DNA of 64,000 nucleotides from Paenibacillus farraposensis (lineage in GTDB: Bacteria; Bacillota; Bacilli; Paenibacillales; Paenibacillaceae), in assembly GCF_020736845.1 (NCBI RefSeq), contig NZ_JAFFQR010000063.1, positions 107,228-171,227 of the forward strand, written 5' to 3'. The notes beneath the pieces are model-generated. The model was not told where the DNA came from. It saw only the letters and a program-made list of their open reading frames with translations, and searched no databases. The position numbers and the translations under genes were made by a program. The number at the start of each line of letters is the position of its first letter. Position 1 is the first letter of the stretch. Shown piece by piece: positions 8,722 through 18,599 of the stretch.

Positions 8722-8809
8722 CTTTTTACTGGTATTCGCACTACCAGTTCCAACTGGAATCCCAAGCTTAAGCACAGTCCAAGTTCAAGGACACATCGGG
8801 ACATTTTAA
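8684..8809 (+). CDS. Quorum-sensing propeptide (Phr/AloP-like)
   Basis: 41 codons overlapping the receptor's end by 38 bp in another frame. The product begins MIKKMALVLATTSFLLVFAL, a signal peptide, and ends STVQVQGHIGTF, the likely source of a short secreted signalling peptide. GAGGAGGTGTGGAG precedes the ATG. Small exported propeptides overlapping the 3' end of a TPR receptor gene are the hallmark of RRNPP systems. The exact processing site is unknown; a C-terminal or near C-terminal 5-8-mer is expected from the family. The peptide gene is intact although its receptor is broken. Confidence 0.78.
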   Translation: MIKKMALVLATTSFLLVFALPVPTGIPSLSTVQVQGHIGTF

Positions 8810-8831
8810 TCATTATCAAATTCTTACCATG

Positions 8832-8861
8832 GGCCAGCCACTTCGGCTGGTCTCTTTTTTA
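8832..8861 (+). terminator. Terminator of the receptor/propeptide operon
   Basis: CCAGCC-acttc-GGCTGG followed by TCTCTTTTTT. Confidence 0.82.
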
Positions 8862-8942
8862 TAACTTTTTTGGCTAAAAAACGTTCATAATGTAATTGTT
8901 CATTTTCCCCTAAAATGAAAATATATAGGGGGTAATGAAGAT

Positions 8943-9116
8943 ATGAACATAGATGAATCCTTAAATAAACAGATGGAAAGTGCCAGACAACGATTGCATG
9001 ATCTTTACGAACTGTATGGCTTCGGACATGCATGCGTACTTGAGCAATCTATGATTTTGGACGAACTCATTAATCAGTACAATCGTATGTACCAGACTAA
9101 GAAGTTACATCAATAG
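8943..9116 (+). CDS. Spo0E-like aspartyl-phosphate phosphatase
   Basis: 57 residues, two predicted helices separated by LYGFGHA. The second helix carries LEQSMILDELINQY, close to the Spo0E family signature (SQ-x-LD-x-LI-x2-Y). Such proteins dephosphorylate Spo0A~P and delay sporulation. The ribosome site is TAGGGGGTAATGAAG. It directly follows a quorum-sensing receptor/peptide locus, and peptide-receptor and Spo0E phosphatases both feed into the sporulation phosphorelay in Bacillus, so the neighbourhood may be functionally linked. Confidence 0.8.
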   Translation: MNIDESLNKQMESARQRLHDLYELYGFGHACVLEQSMILDELINQYNRMYQTKKLHQ

Positions 9117-9414
9117 GTTCAGTCAGACCCCCAATCCTTTTTATGCAAAACTACTACCTTTCCCACATAACGACCATAATTATGTCATAAAATGCCTTGT
9201 GTGATATTTGTATACATTTCATCAAGTCAAATATTGTAAATAACGTCTTTGCTAAATGAATCTCTTCAACAACCGGTACCATCACGCTTTACCACAAAGT
9301 TGCTTGCGGCTGCTGGGGAGCTAAAAAATAGGGCACGAATCAGCGTATCGCCGGGAGGAGTATACGAAGCATACACCCGTTGTAATAACGCTGTAGTGCA
9401 TGCAGGTGAAAATA

Positions 9415-9806
9415 TTCAAATCCACTCACATACTTGCCTAAATATGTATACAACTTTTTTGGATATTTCATGTAAAAATTGATATGTCAGGATTTTGCGA
9501 AATTCGATTCCAATCGCTCTAAAGTGCAATATACGGATGAATTAGATCATTTCGGTCTATATATTGTTCATTGAAAGTCGCTTATTGGATTTTTGCGAAA
9601 TCCTCATGTAAGTCTATTTTTATTTGATAGGAGGAACAACATGAAGAAACATTAGCTGTAATCGTTGCTTCTTTTGTATGATGTACAACCTATGGGATCT
9701 ATTGGAATAATTCGGTAGCGGTGTATGAAATGGTCAAAGAGCGTATGACAAAGAAACGGAACATACAATTCTAGCTGTCCGGATCGACTGGAAATTGGCT
9801 TAAGAT
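9415..9806 (+). pseudogene. Leader repeat copy B and decayed small secreted-protein gene
   Basis: 9415-9486 repeats the leader found at 5866-5967. A ~100-bp segment flanked by GGATTTTGCGAAAT and GGATTTTTGCGAAAT follows, then TTGATAGGAGGAACAAC and an ATG at 9641. The reading frame breaks at once, but pieces in shifted frames read TLAVIVASFV, TTYGIYWNNSVAV and YDKETEHTILAVRIDWKLA before a stop, as expected of a dead small exported protein. Between 9117 and 9415 I see no supported gene. Confidence 0.5.
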
Positions 9807-9846
9807 GAGCTTCTAAAATGATTATACGAGGAGGGTTAACAGTTAG

Positions 9847-12800
9847 ATGCTTTGTAAAAAGGTAATGGTATGGTTTTTTGCAGCCATTTTGGCATTTAAC
9901 GCTTTGCTGTGCATGCCTGTTGCAGCAGGGGCAGAGGAACGGGATGCAAGCGACGGAATACAGCAAAAACAAGCAGACATGGGACAGAAGGAACAAGGGT
10001 CTTCTGATGGTACTTATTCTTTCAATCCGCCCACGTCTGCAACAAACAGTGTTTATAACGCACTGATGGTGAGCCTGGCGGCAACGGTAGAATATACGTC
10101 GATCGTTATTGATCCCGGGGAAACGTATGAGTTCGAGAATACAGATACGATCAGCAAATCGATATACAGCAATGCTTCTAAGACCAAAGGCATTCTGTAT
10201 GATAGTGTCAGTTATAAAGCGGATGGGGATATCAGTATGGTCCACATGGATTACGGGGCAAGTCCCATTAGTGTTTCCGGGGGAGGTACAGCGTTTGTTA
10301 CGAATACAGGATCAACAGCCTTAACCGTAAAAGTAACTGATGTTTTCGCCTACACTCCATCAGAGTACCCGGCATTAGAGCGAGTTACGGTCTCTAAGGA
10401 TGAAAGTTACCGGATTGTAAATGACGGGTGGACGGCCCGTTCGATTCAGCATGATGGCTCAAATGCAGACAATCGCCGCTTTGACTATGCTAAATATAAG
10501 GAAGATGGAACTTTAAGCGCGTCTGCCCTTAATAGTATTGCTCACCCCACTTTGGGGACTGGCGAGGAACTGATTATTACAGGTTCTTCTGCAAATGCAG
10601 TGACCTTCGGATTTCCCTACGGCAAATACAGTATAGAAAGCAGCGGCGAGCCGGCCTATGCGCGGGTTACTTTAAATCAGGGGGAAAGTTACCAGTTCAT
10701 CAATGTGGGAACCCGATTGGATACGGTAGAAAGTGACGGTACGTCCAAGGATAAGCTTGACTACGTAGTGTATCTGGCAAACGGAACAGAGGCTTCACGC
10801 GGAAGTGGCACTTCGACGAAGCCGCAGATTGCTGTAGACAGATACGCGGTCATTACCCAGGTCACTGCCAATCCGGTTACATACGGCGCTCCTTATCGTA
10901 ACTTTATTGCCCGTCCTGTAGGCGGGGATGCCATCAGTCGTGTGGAGCTCGAGGTAGGCAAAAGCTACATTTTCCATAATAACGGTACATTGATGAATCC
11001 GATCTACAATAACTCCAGAAAGGCAGGAAGCTTATTCGACTATGCTATCTACAAGCCGAACGGAACCGTAAACTCCTCTGGTTTTAACAGTCAGGCTGGT
11101 CCTATGATCCCGCCTTCGGGATATGCCATTGTGACCGTGATCGGTCCGAGTCCCATTATCTTTGACTATACGGACGATTTTTCTTGGGAACCGAGTAGTG
11201 ACCCTGCGTTCTTACGGGTAACACTGGCAAAAGGTGAAAGCTATGCGTATACCAATATCAGCGATCATTTGAGGTATATACACAGTACGGCCAAATCCGT
11301 TAAAGGCAGATTTGATGCTGTCCTGTATAAAGCGGATGGTACAGAGCAATCCAGAAGCAATACGGGGAATCCAGCCTTTCTTGTCGGTGAAGGCAAAAAG
11401 GCTGTCGTTACCGTAACCACGGATACGCCGATCACTTTTGGTGGCATATATCGGAGCTTTAAGGCCAGTGAAGAAGATGGCGACGCGCTGCGTGAGACGA
11501 CCCTGGAGCCGGGAGATTCATATATTTTCTGGAATCATGATAGCCAATCGAACACATTGCGGCGTGACAAAAGGAGTGGCAATGCACGCTTTGACTCAGC
11601 CAGCTATCGAGGGCTTCGTTTGCTCACATCAGATCATTTTAACAATACGGTAGATCCAGAGATTGTCGCGGGTGGTGAAGCAATTGTCACCAATGTATCT
11701 GATCGGTCAATCACTTTTAGGTACACCAGTAAGATAGAGGCTATGCTCAACGCACAGGCTGCCTTCCACCGGATTACGTTAAAACGCGGGGAAAGCCGGA
11801 AATTCATAAATGTCAGCTCAATAGATAAGGCTTTGGATGTAATTTCGGTTAGCGGGATGAGATGGAATTATAGGAATTATCGGGCAGACGGGACGGTGTA
11901 CAGCCAGGCAAGTGATACGACTCAATTGCCGTTAGTACAAGCAGGAGGATATGCCGTTGTCACAACAGTCTCGGATATGCCAGTGACCTACGGTGCGGTC
12001 TTAGGGATATTCGATGTTGAGGATGCCCAGGCACCAACAGGCAGTCAGGTTACCATCAAGCAGGGAGAAACCTATGTATTTCATAATACTGGTGCACAGG
12101 CTTCCTCATTGACGACAGATGCTGCACATGAAAGCCGTGTCTATGACTATGTCGTATATGGAACAGATAGCGGTGTGGATTCCAAGGTAGACGGAGCAGG
12201 TATGGGGGCTTCTTTAGCTGAAATTTCGCTTGGAGCCGGAAAGACACTCGTTATGACCGTCACTTCGCCGCAAGCCGTGACTGTTCATTACAGCAATGAC
12301 ATTAAAGCGGAGCCAGGCACAGAACCAGCATTATTAAAAACAACATTATCAGGCGGTAAGCAGGGGGGATGGATCAATCGCGGGAGCGAGGAGGCCCCTG
12401 TCTTGACGAATGCGAAGATCGTAGGCGGAACGTATCAGTTTACCGTCACGGACCAGGCTGGAAAAGTGATTCGTGAACATAAAGAGGCGACAGACAGGGA
12501 GCAGCAAGTGTCAGGCAAAGCAAACATTCGTCTTGCAGTAGCTGCAGCTGCTCCTGCTGTTACCTTTGGCGCCCCTTATCGTGTGTTTTCTGTAAAAAAT
12601 ACCGAAGATAGCAAGCTGGACGAGTTAATTGAGCTCATAGCCAAACAAGCTGACTTTTCAGTGGGCCAAGAAGGAAAATATCGTTTTACACCCAAAGAAG
12701 ACGGAATTTACCGTTTCGCGGTGATGGAAAAAACGGACTATGCTGCGCAGCAGGCGATAGTCTCCTTGTATGCGGACCCTGATTTCTCCAATCAGCTTGT

Positions 12801-13092
12801 AACCTCAACAGAGCAAAACCAAATCTACGGTTGGGATTACACTGTTTTAGAGTATGAGATGAAGGCAGGACAAACCGTTTATGTAAAACTGACAGAAAAA
12901 AATAGCGGCACATTACAAACGGTAATCAAAGCAGCACATATGGTGCTTGGCAAGGATACTTCATATGAATACGGGAAAGGGAACCGACTGAATAAGGTTA
13001 TTTTTCCCACCGGAGATCAAATCAAGCTATTTTACGACTTGAACGGAAACGTTATTAGTCGGGTAAAAAAGGTATTTCCTTTTACAGTTTAA
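9847..13092 (+). CDS. Secreted beta-repeat protein with C-terminal YD stub
   Basis: 1081 residues. A signal peptide (about 1-29, ending AAGAEE) leads into nine tandem units of about 92-95 residues starting near residues 82, 176, 270, 361, 455, 547, 639, 731 and 828. Each unit has a pattern like RVTLxxGESYxFxNxG, then DYAxYxADGTxxS, then GGxAVVTxxSxxPVTFGxPY. Residues ~925-1030 resemble a bacterial pre-peptidase C-terminal-like beta domain (FTPKEDGIYRFAVMEK). The last ~45 residues (YEYGKGNRLNKVIFPTGDQ, then YDLNGNVISRVKK) look like an RHS/YD repeat stub. GAGGAGGG precedes the ATG. It lies 73 bp upstream of the RHS toxin and is probably cotranscribed. I infer a surface partner for the toxin, such as anchoring or delivery, but no function is known. 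Confidence 0.85.
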   Translation: MLCKKVMVWFFAAILAFNALLCMPVAAGAEERDASDGIQQKQADMGQKEQGSSDGTYSFNPPTSATNSVYNALMVSLAATVEYTSIVIDPGETYEFENTDTISKSIYSNASKTKGILYDSVSYKADGDISMVHMDYGASPISVSGGGTAFVTNTGSTALTVKVTDVFAYTPSEYPALERVTVSKDESYRIVNDGWTARSIQHDGSNADNRRFDYAKYKEDGTLSASALNSIAHPTLGTGEELIITGSSANAVTFGFPYGKYSIESSGEPAYARVTLNQGESYQFINVGTRLDTVESDGTSKDKLDYVVYLANGTEASRGSGTSTKPQIAVDRYAVITQVTANPVTYGAPYRNFIARPVGGDAISRVELEVGKSYIFHNNGTLMNPIYNNSRKAGSLFDYAIYKPNGTVNSSGFNSQAGPMIPPSGYAIVTVIGPSPIIFDYTDDFSWEPSSDPAFLRVTLAKGESYAYTNISDHLRYIHSTAKSVKGRFDAVLYKADGTEQSRSNTGNPAFLVGEGKKAVVTVTTDTPITFGGIYRSFKASEEDGDALRETTLEPGDSYIFWNHDSQSNTLRRDKRSGNARFDSASYRGLRLLTSDHFNNTVDPEIVAGGEAIVTNVSDRSITFRYTSKIEAMLNAQAAFHRITLKRGESRKFINVSSIDKALDVISVSGMRWNYRNYRADGTVYSQASDTTQLPLVQAGGYAVVTTVSDMPVTYGAVLGIFDVEDAQAPTGSQVTIKQGETYVFHNTGAQASSLTTDAAHESRVYDYVVYGTDSGVDSKVDGAGMGASLAEISLGAGKTLVMTVTSPQAVTVHYSNDIKAEPGTEPALLKTTLSGGKQGGWINRGSEEAPVLTNAKIVGGTYQFTVTDQAGKVIREHKEATDREQQVSGKANIRLAVAAAAPAVTFGAPYRVFSVKNTEDSKLDELIELIAKQADFSVGQEGKYRFTPKEDGIYRFAVMEKTDYAAQQAIVSLYADPDFSNQLVTSTEQNQIYGWDYTVLEYEMKAGQTVYVKLTEKNSGTLQTVIKAAHMVLGKDTSYEYGKGNRLNKVIFPTGDQIKLFYDLNGNVISRVKKVFPFTV

Positions 13093-13165
13093 AAGTTATA
13101 TCTATCTTTCGATAACATAGCAAGCAGCCAGATATACATGGATGATTAGAAATAGGGGTGAGCGA

Positions 13166-16100
13166 GTGTTTAAACGTTATATTTGTAGTTTATTATGTGT
13201 GGTAATGTTGCTCGGTTCAGGGAGTACATGGGCATATGGGGCAGGGGGAACGGGAACGGAGACAGTTTCCCAGTCTTCTCCATTTTCCGCGCCGCAGATT
13301 ATTACCAGAGCGTGGCTTGTGCAGCATACGGGCAAGGATCAGACTTGGGTCAATGCACAGTTATCCAAGGGCTATACCTTATATGATATTTATAAAGCAT
13401 GGCAAAAAGATGGCGGGGAAAATTCGCTACCTGAACAAAGTCCGAGCTTGTGGGTGCAGCAAAATGGACTTGAATTAAGCGCAAAAGCGAAGACGGAACC
13501 GTCCGATGAGTCGGCTGACCTAAAGGCAGGTGAAAAGCCCACTCAGGCCGTTCAGGATGAAGAAACGGCTCAACAGCAACAGAAAGCCGAGAATGAGTGG
13601 GAATCGACGAAGCCGAGCACGATTGAGGTGGATGTACCGTCGGTCCCCAATGTAAGTGATTCTGTTTATACACCGATTCCAAGAGAAAACGGTCTGAACG
13701 GGCAGGATTTACTCAAGCAAAGTTTGTTACAGATGTCTGCTACAATGGCAGTGTACGCTCCTTTGGATCAGGCGGCGCTTGCACAAAGCAGGCTAAGTGA
13801 TGATACTTCGCGTTATGGGCTGGATTACGGTGACAATAGTGTGTCCACCGCTTCTGGACAGCTTGTCGTTCGAAATACGGACTTGGTGCTGCCAGGTTCA
13901 TTACCCTTTGCACTGACTCGTGTGTATAACAGTTCATTCGCGAATAACCAGATTGGTGTGCAGCAAAATGAAGGATTGTACACAAATACAAGTGCCATCC
14001 GCGAGGAGGAAGCGGCTTCAAATCTGGGACGAGGCTGGAAATGGGATCTTCCCCATATGCAGAAACAGGATGGTAAACGGTATTTGTACATGCCGGGAAC
14101 GGGTTCTTATAAACTGAAAGATGACTTGCAGCTTGAAGGATATGCATACAAAGATCTGAAGATCAGTACAGACCAAAGCGCAAGCGTGCAGGGAGCAAGC
14201 AGTAAATACAAAATAGCAGAGCTGAATGGAAATGACTATTATCTCGATCAGGACGGTTATTTGATTTTAATCCAGGATGCGTATAAAAATCGGGTAGAAT
14301 TTGATTATACAAGTTCAGATGGAATAAAACGCATTCGTTCGATCCGAAATAATGATGGCAGAGAGCTTGTGTTCACCTACGCTTCTGGACAGATTGTCGT
14401 TAAAGAGCAGGGGACAGATCACCAGTACACGTATCGGCAAAGTGACGAGGGAAGCAGCAAGGTGCTAACGGAAGTGCTGGATTCCCTGTCACGAAGCACA
14501 AGCTATGCGTATACATTCATGGATGCTCCGTTTAATTTGGTCGCAAATGGTGAAGGAAAAGCTGGAGCCTTACAGCAAAATGAAACTGCACTGCTCACAC
14601 GAATTGTACGACCTACTTCATCCATCACAGACATCCGTTATGAAGCCTATAACAAGCAGATAGGCGTGTACGGTACACAAGGTGTGTTCAAGGTGGTTTC
14701 ACGCGCAGATGTGTACAGTACAACCGCAGGCAATCGTTTTTTAAATAAAATGGATTTCACCTACTCGGGAGAAGATCTAGCCAGCCATGGCAAAAACGCC
14801 AAATGGACGGTTGTTGTCAAAGGGGCACGTACAACGGAAACTTTCCATTTCGGTAAAACTTTTAGAGGAGACAACACACCGGAAAAACTTGTTCTAGACC
14901 GCTATGATCAAGAGGGAGATTCGACCGGTTATCATGTAGACTACACGTATAATGATGCTATGGGCTGGAATTTACCCGTGCAAATGAGGGAGACCTATAC
15001 GGAGAGCGGTTCTGCATCAGAACCTGTAACGACCTCCTATGACTACAATGAATATGGTCTTCCTTTGAAAATGTCCCAAAGTACGGGAGCAGAGACCGTT
15101 CATACGTATAAAGTCTCTAATGAGCCTTTTTTCTGGGTGCAGCCCGTTCAGACGGTTACCAAAATAAGCGAAGGAAAAAGCTTGACGACGGTAAGAACCT
15201 ATAAAACAGAAGGTACATTGAATGAGCTAAAAAAATATGAAGGAACAGATCAAGGCAAGCTTTTATTGCACAGCTATACTTTTTACAATGCAAAAGGGAA
15301 TGTAAGCGGTAGGGAAGTTCTCATCGATAACAGAAATTATGCAGATACGTCTATTGATTATAAATCCCCCTATGGTTCGCAGCTCCCGACAAAGCAGCTG
15401 CTTCCCAAAGGTGTCGAGTATACGTATGATTATTATCCGACCGGCGAAATCAAGTCCCAAACAGATGCCAAGCGTAAAACAAAGTCCTATGTGTACGACG
15501 CATCGGGACGTGTAACGAAGGTTACTTATCCAGATGGCACTCAGACGGTTGTAGAATACAAGGATGATACGAACGATGTTACGGTCACCGGACCCGATGG
15601 CGTCAGCGTGGAAAGACTGTATAATCCATTCGGACAAATGCTTCAGGAGCAAGTGGATGATGCAATCTACGGGTATGGGTATGATGATAATGGGGACATG
15701 GTAGAAAGCACGGATGCAGAGCAGGCAACCACTCGCTACGCCTACGATGCTTTTGGACGGCCTGTGAAGACGACCTATGCGGATGGAACAACGGATACCG
15801 TGGCGTATAATGCGGTGGATCATACCGTTACTCAGACCGATGCGTCCGGTTATCGCATGCGTGAAGTATCGGATGCTTTAGGTCGTGTGATCTCTACACA
15901 GGAAGCTAAAAATGGATCATTTCAGCCGCTGGAGTCGTTATCCTACAACGATGCGGGCATGGTCACTAGCCGAACGGACGGTAACGGCCAACGTATGCTC
16001 TATGCTTACGATGCTTTGGGACAAATGACTTCGGTCACCGATCCATCTGGACAGCAGGTGAGCTACACGTATGATCTGGCCGGAAATTTGAAGACCGTTC

Positions 16101-18583
16101 AGTATCCTGATGGGCAAAAAAATGTGTATTCTTATGACGAATTGGGCAGACGTACACTGCTTGAAAAAGCAAGCGGTGGAACAACACTAAATATTTACGA
16201 TACGGATGGAAACATCACCCGTATGCTGACAGGGAAATCGGAAGCGATCACCTTTCAATATGACGCGGACGGGCTCGTTACCGAAGCGGCGGGTCCAGAT
16301 TTTAAAACCAACTACACTTACGATCATGCTGGACGAAGAAAAAGCATGACAGATGGGCAGGGAACGACCTCTTATGCCTATGATTCATCCGATGGGTCGT
16401 TGACCGGGCTGAAATACCCGGACGGCACGCAAATAAACTATGAGTATAACAAGCAGTCTCGTACAGGCTACGTGCTGACAGATGCTGCTGGAGCATCAAT
16501 GCACGTCCAAGCCAAGCTGGATAGCCTCGGCAGGGTTACTCAAATGGACATTAGTGCTGGAGTCGGTACAGCAAGCGTGCAGAGTCTGCCAGGAGCGAGT
16601 GCTGCTGTAGGCGGATCACTGGATCGTATGACGTTTGATTATGCTCCTAATGGTTTGCTGAAAGGTCAATCTTCGAGCAGAGGGCTGAATACACGATTCA
16701 GCTATAATGGACTGGATTTGTCAGGGGTTACGGTGGAGCAAGGGGGTACGGCATTACACCAATTTGGTTATGAACGGGATGGAAATAAAAACATCATCGG
16801 AAGAACACAAAACGGAAAAACGGATCAATTTGGATATGACCCGTTAAACCGAATTGCCAGCGAAGCCGCAGGTGAGAAGAACAAGACCTACGGCTACGAT
16901 CCGAACGGCAACCGAAACACCGAAGGCAGCGGCAAAGTGTTCGGTATGAAAAACGCCAGTTATGGATATGATTCCGTCGGTCATCTGACAAAGGTGATTG
17001 GTGAAGGCAAAGAGGTTAAATACAGCTATAACGGAGACGGGCTGCTGTATGAGCGTACAGAAGACGGTAAAACAACCCGGTATTACTATGATGAAGAAGC
17101 GAAGCTGATTGCAGAAGCTGAGGTCACGGGCGGAACAGCGAAGATTATGTACGCCTATGTGTATGACTTGTCCGGTCAACTGTGGGCCAGACAAGACAGG
17201 GCCAGCGGGCAACTGCAATACTATCAGTTGAATGGCCACGGTGATGTGGTAGGTTTGAGTGATAACACAGGCAAGCAGCTGAATAGTTACACCTACGACA
17301 TCTGGGGTGGCCCGGAGACGGTGAAAGAGACCGTACCGAACGTGCTGCGCTATGCTGGTGAGTATTGGGACGACACGACGGGGCTCCAGTATTTGCGGGC
17401 ACGTTGGTACGATCCAGGTACAGCCCGCTTTATGGGCGAGGATACGTATCAGGGCGAGATTAGTGATCCGCAGAGTTTGAACTGGTATGCGTATGTAGCT
17501 AATAATCCGCTTGGATATGTAGACCCTAGTGGGCATGAATTTATGCCTACCACAAAAGGCGGAATATTTTATACTAACCAGAAGACGATTATTCATTGTC
17601 AAAGAGTAGGCATGGGGACTTGTTGGAATGAGTTTAAAGCAGGAACTATGCAGGCATCCATGGCCGTAGCGAATTTCTTGATAGTGGATGATATCAACAC
17701 GATACTTGATCCCAAATCGTCCACATATGACAAAACACTTGCGCTGGCAGGATTTATACCTGTTGGTAAGTTTATTAAAGGCGGAAAATTGATCATACAG
17801 CTGACGAGTAAGGAGGGAAGATACGTTGAGCGTTCTGTTAAATTGACAGAAAAAAATCTGAAATTGGCCAAGGCGCTCCCTTGTAACTGCTTTACGGCGG
17901 GGACTAAAGTTCAAACAGACGAAGGGGAGAAACCTATCGAGGACATTCAAGTCGGAGATAAGGTTCTTTCCAAGAATGAAGAGACTGGTGAGGTAGCTTA
18001 CAAAGAGGTTACGGCAACGTTCAATCATGAGACGGATGAGATTTACAAGATTCATGTGGGCGGTCAAGAAATTGAATCTACATTTAATCATCCGTTTTAT
18101 GTGAAAGACAAAGGATGGACGTTCGTCAAAGACCTCAAGGTCGGTGACTTGCTTGTTCAGAGCGATGGGAATACACTCAAGATAGAGAGCATCGAACTGG
18201 AACATAAGCACGTCACGGTTTACAACATGACGGTTGATGAGTTCCATACGTATTTTGTCAGTGACCTTGGGATTTGGGTGCATAATTCGAATTGTAATTT
18301 AGCGAGTCCCAAACGAACTAATCATATTCTTAATGGAGACAAAAGCGGCGGCGGTCATATGTGGCCGGGTGCACCCGGAAAATCCGTCTTCCCTAAATCG
18401 TGGGATGCAGATAAGATTATGAATAATGTTTCCGATATCGTAACCGACCCAAGTCTAAACTGGGCAAAAGGAAAAGTTGTAAACGGAGTACAGCGATACG
18501 AGGTAATAGGTGTTCGTGATGGTATCAAAGTTAAAGTTATTACTGATGGAAAAGATATTATTACGGCATATCCAATCAAATAG
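13166..18583 (+). CDS. RHS-repeat polymorphic toxin with Hint domain and EndoU tip
   Basis: 1805 residues. GTG 13166 is preferred because TAGGGGTGAG sits just before it and a signal peptide follows; the ATG at 13142 has no site. Order: signal peptide (1-27), ~230-residue N-terminal region, RHS cap-like region (LVVRNTDLVLPGSLPFALTR), many YD repeats (about 740-1310), RHS core ending at NNPLGYVDPSGHEF (about 1450), a Hint pretoxin domain (CFTAGTKV at ~1574 to IWVHN at ~1708), and a 95-residue tip with NHILNGDKSGGGHMWPG and VFPKSW, the Bac_EndoU RNase pattern including two conserved histidines. The family kills contacted relatives after autocleavage of the tip. An immunity gene follows 16 bp downstream. 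Resembles WapA-type Gram-positive toxins. Confidence 0.93.
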   Translation: MFKRYICSLLCVVMLLGSGSTWAYGAGGTGTETVSQSSPFSAPQIITRAWLVQHTGKDQTWVNAQLSKGYTLYDIYKAWQKDGGENSLPEQSPSLWVQQNGLELSAKAKTEPSDESADLKAGEKPTQAVQDEETAQQQQKAENEWESTKPSTIEVDVPSVPNVSDSVYTPIPRENGLNGQDLLKQSLLQMSATMAVYAPLDQAALAQSRLSDDTSRYGLDYGDNSVSTASGQLVVRNTDLVLPGSLPFALTRVYNSSFANNQIGVQQNEGLYTNTSAIREEEAASNLGRGWKWDLPHMQKQDGKRYLYMPGTGSYKLKDDLQLEGYAYKDLKISTDQSASVQGASSKYKIAELNGNDYYLDQDGYLILIQDAYKNRVEFDYTSSDGIKRIRSIRNNDGRELVFTYASGQIVVKEQGTDHQYTYRQSDEGSSKVLTEVLDSLSRSTSYAYTFMDAPFNLVANGEGKAGALQQNETALLTRIVRPTSSITDIRYEAYNKQIGVYGTQGVFKVVSRADVYSTTAGNRFLNKMDFTYSGEDLASHGKNAKWTVVVKGARTTETFHFGKTFRGDNTPEKLVLDRYDQEGDSTGYHVDYTYNDAMGWNLPVQMRETYTESGSASEPVTTSYDYNEYGLPLKMSQSTGAETVHTYKVSNEPFFWVQPVQTVTKISEGKSLTTVRTYKTEGTLNELKKYEGTDQGKLLLHSYTFYNAKGNVSGREVLIDNRNYADTSIDYKSPYGSQLPTKQLLPKGVEYTYDYYPTGEIKSQTDAKRKTKSYVYDASGRVTKVTYPDGTQTVVEYKDDTNDVTVTGPDGVSVERLYNPFGQMLQEQVDDAIYGYGYDDNGDMVESTDAEQATTRYAYDAFGRPVKTTYADGTTDTVAYNAVDHTVTQTDASGYRMREVSDALGRVISTQEAKNGSFQPLESLSYNDAGMVTSRTDGNGQRMLYAYDALGQMTSVTDPSGQQVSYTYDLAGNLKTVQYPDGQKNVYSYDELGRRTLLEKASGGTTLNIYDTDGNITRMLTGKSEAITFQYDADGLVTEAAGPDFKTNYTYDHAGRRKSMTDGQGTTSYAYDSSDGSLTGLKYPDGTQINYEYNKQSRTGYVLTDAAGASMHVQAKLDSLGRVTQMDISAGVGTASVQSLPGASAAVGGSLDRMTFDYAPNGLLKGQSSSRGLNTRFSYNGLDLSGVTVEQGGTALHQFGYERDGNKNIIGRTQNGKTDQFGYDPLNRIASEAAGEKNKTYGYDPNGNRNTEGSGKVFGMKNASYGYDSVGHLTKVIGEGKEVKYSYNGDGLLYERTEDGKTTRYYYDEEAKLIAEAEVTGGTAKIMYAYVYDLSGQLWARQDRASGQLQYYQLNGHGDVVGLSDNTGKQLNSYTYDIWGGPETVKETVPNVLRYAGEYWDDTTGLQYLRARWYDPGTARFMGEDTYQGEISDPQSLNWYAYVANNPLGYVDPSGHEFMPTTKGGIFYTNQKTIIHCQRVGMGTCWNEFKAGTMQASMAVANFLIVDDINTILDPKSSTYDKTLALAGFIPVGKFIKGGKLIIQLTSKEGRYVERSVKLTEKNLKLAKALPCNCFTAGTKVQTDEGEKPIEDIQVGDKVLSKNEETGEVAYKEVTATFNHETDEIYKIHVGGQEIESTFNHPFYVKDKGWTFVKDLKVGDLLVQSDGNTLKIESIELEHKHVTVYNMTVDEFHTYFVSDLGIWVHNSNCNLASPKRTNHILNGDKSGGGHMWPGAPGKSVFPKSWDADKIMNNVSDIVTDPSLNWAKGKVVNGVQRYEVIGVRDGIKVKVITDGKDIITAYPIK

Positions 18584-18599
18584 AGGAAGGATAGGTCAG

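Noticed and set aside
15263..18283. Long minus-strand open frames opposite the RHS gene
   Set aside because: They are antisense shadows created by the codon usage of the RHS repeats, with no start signals or family features.
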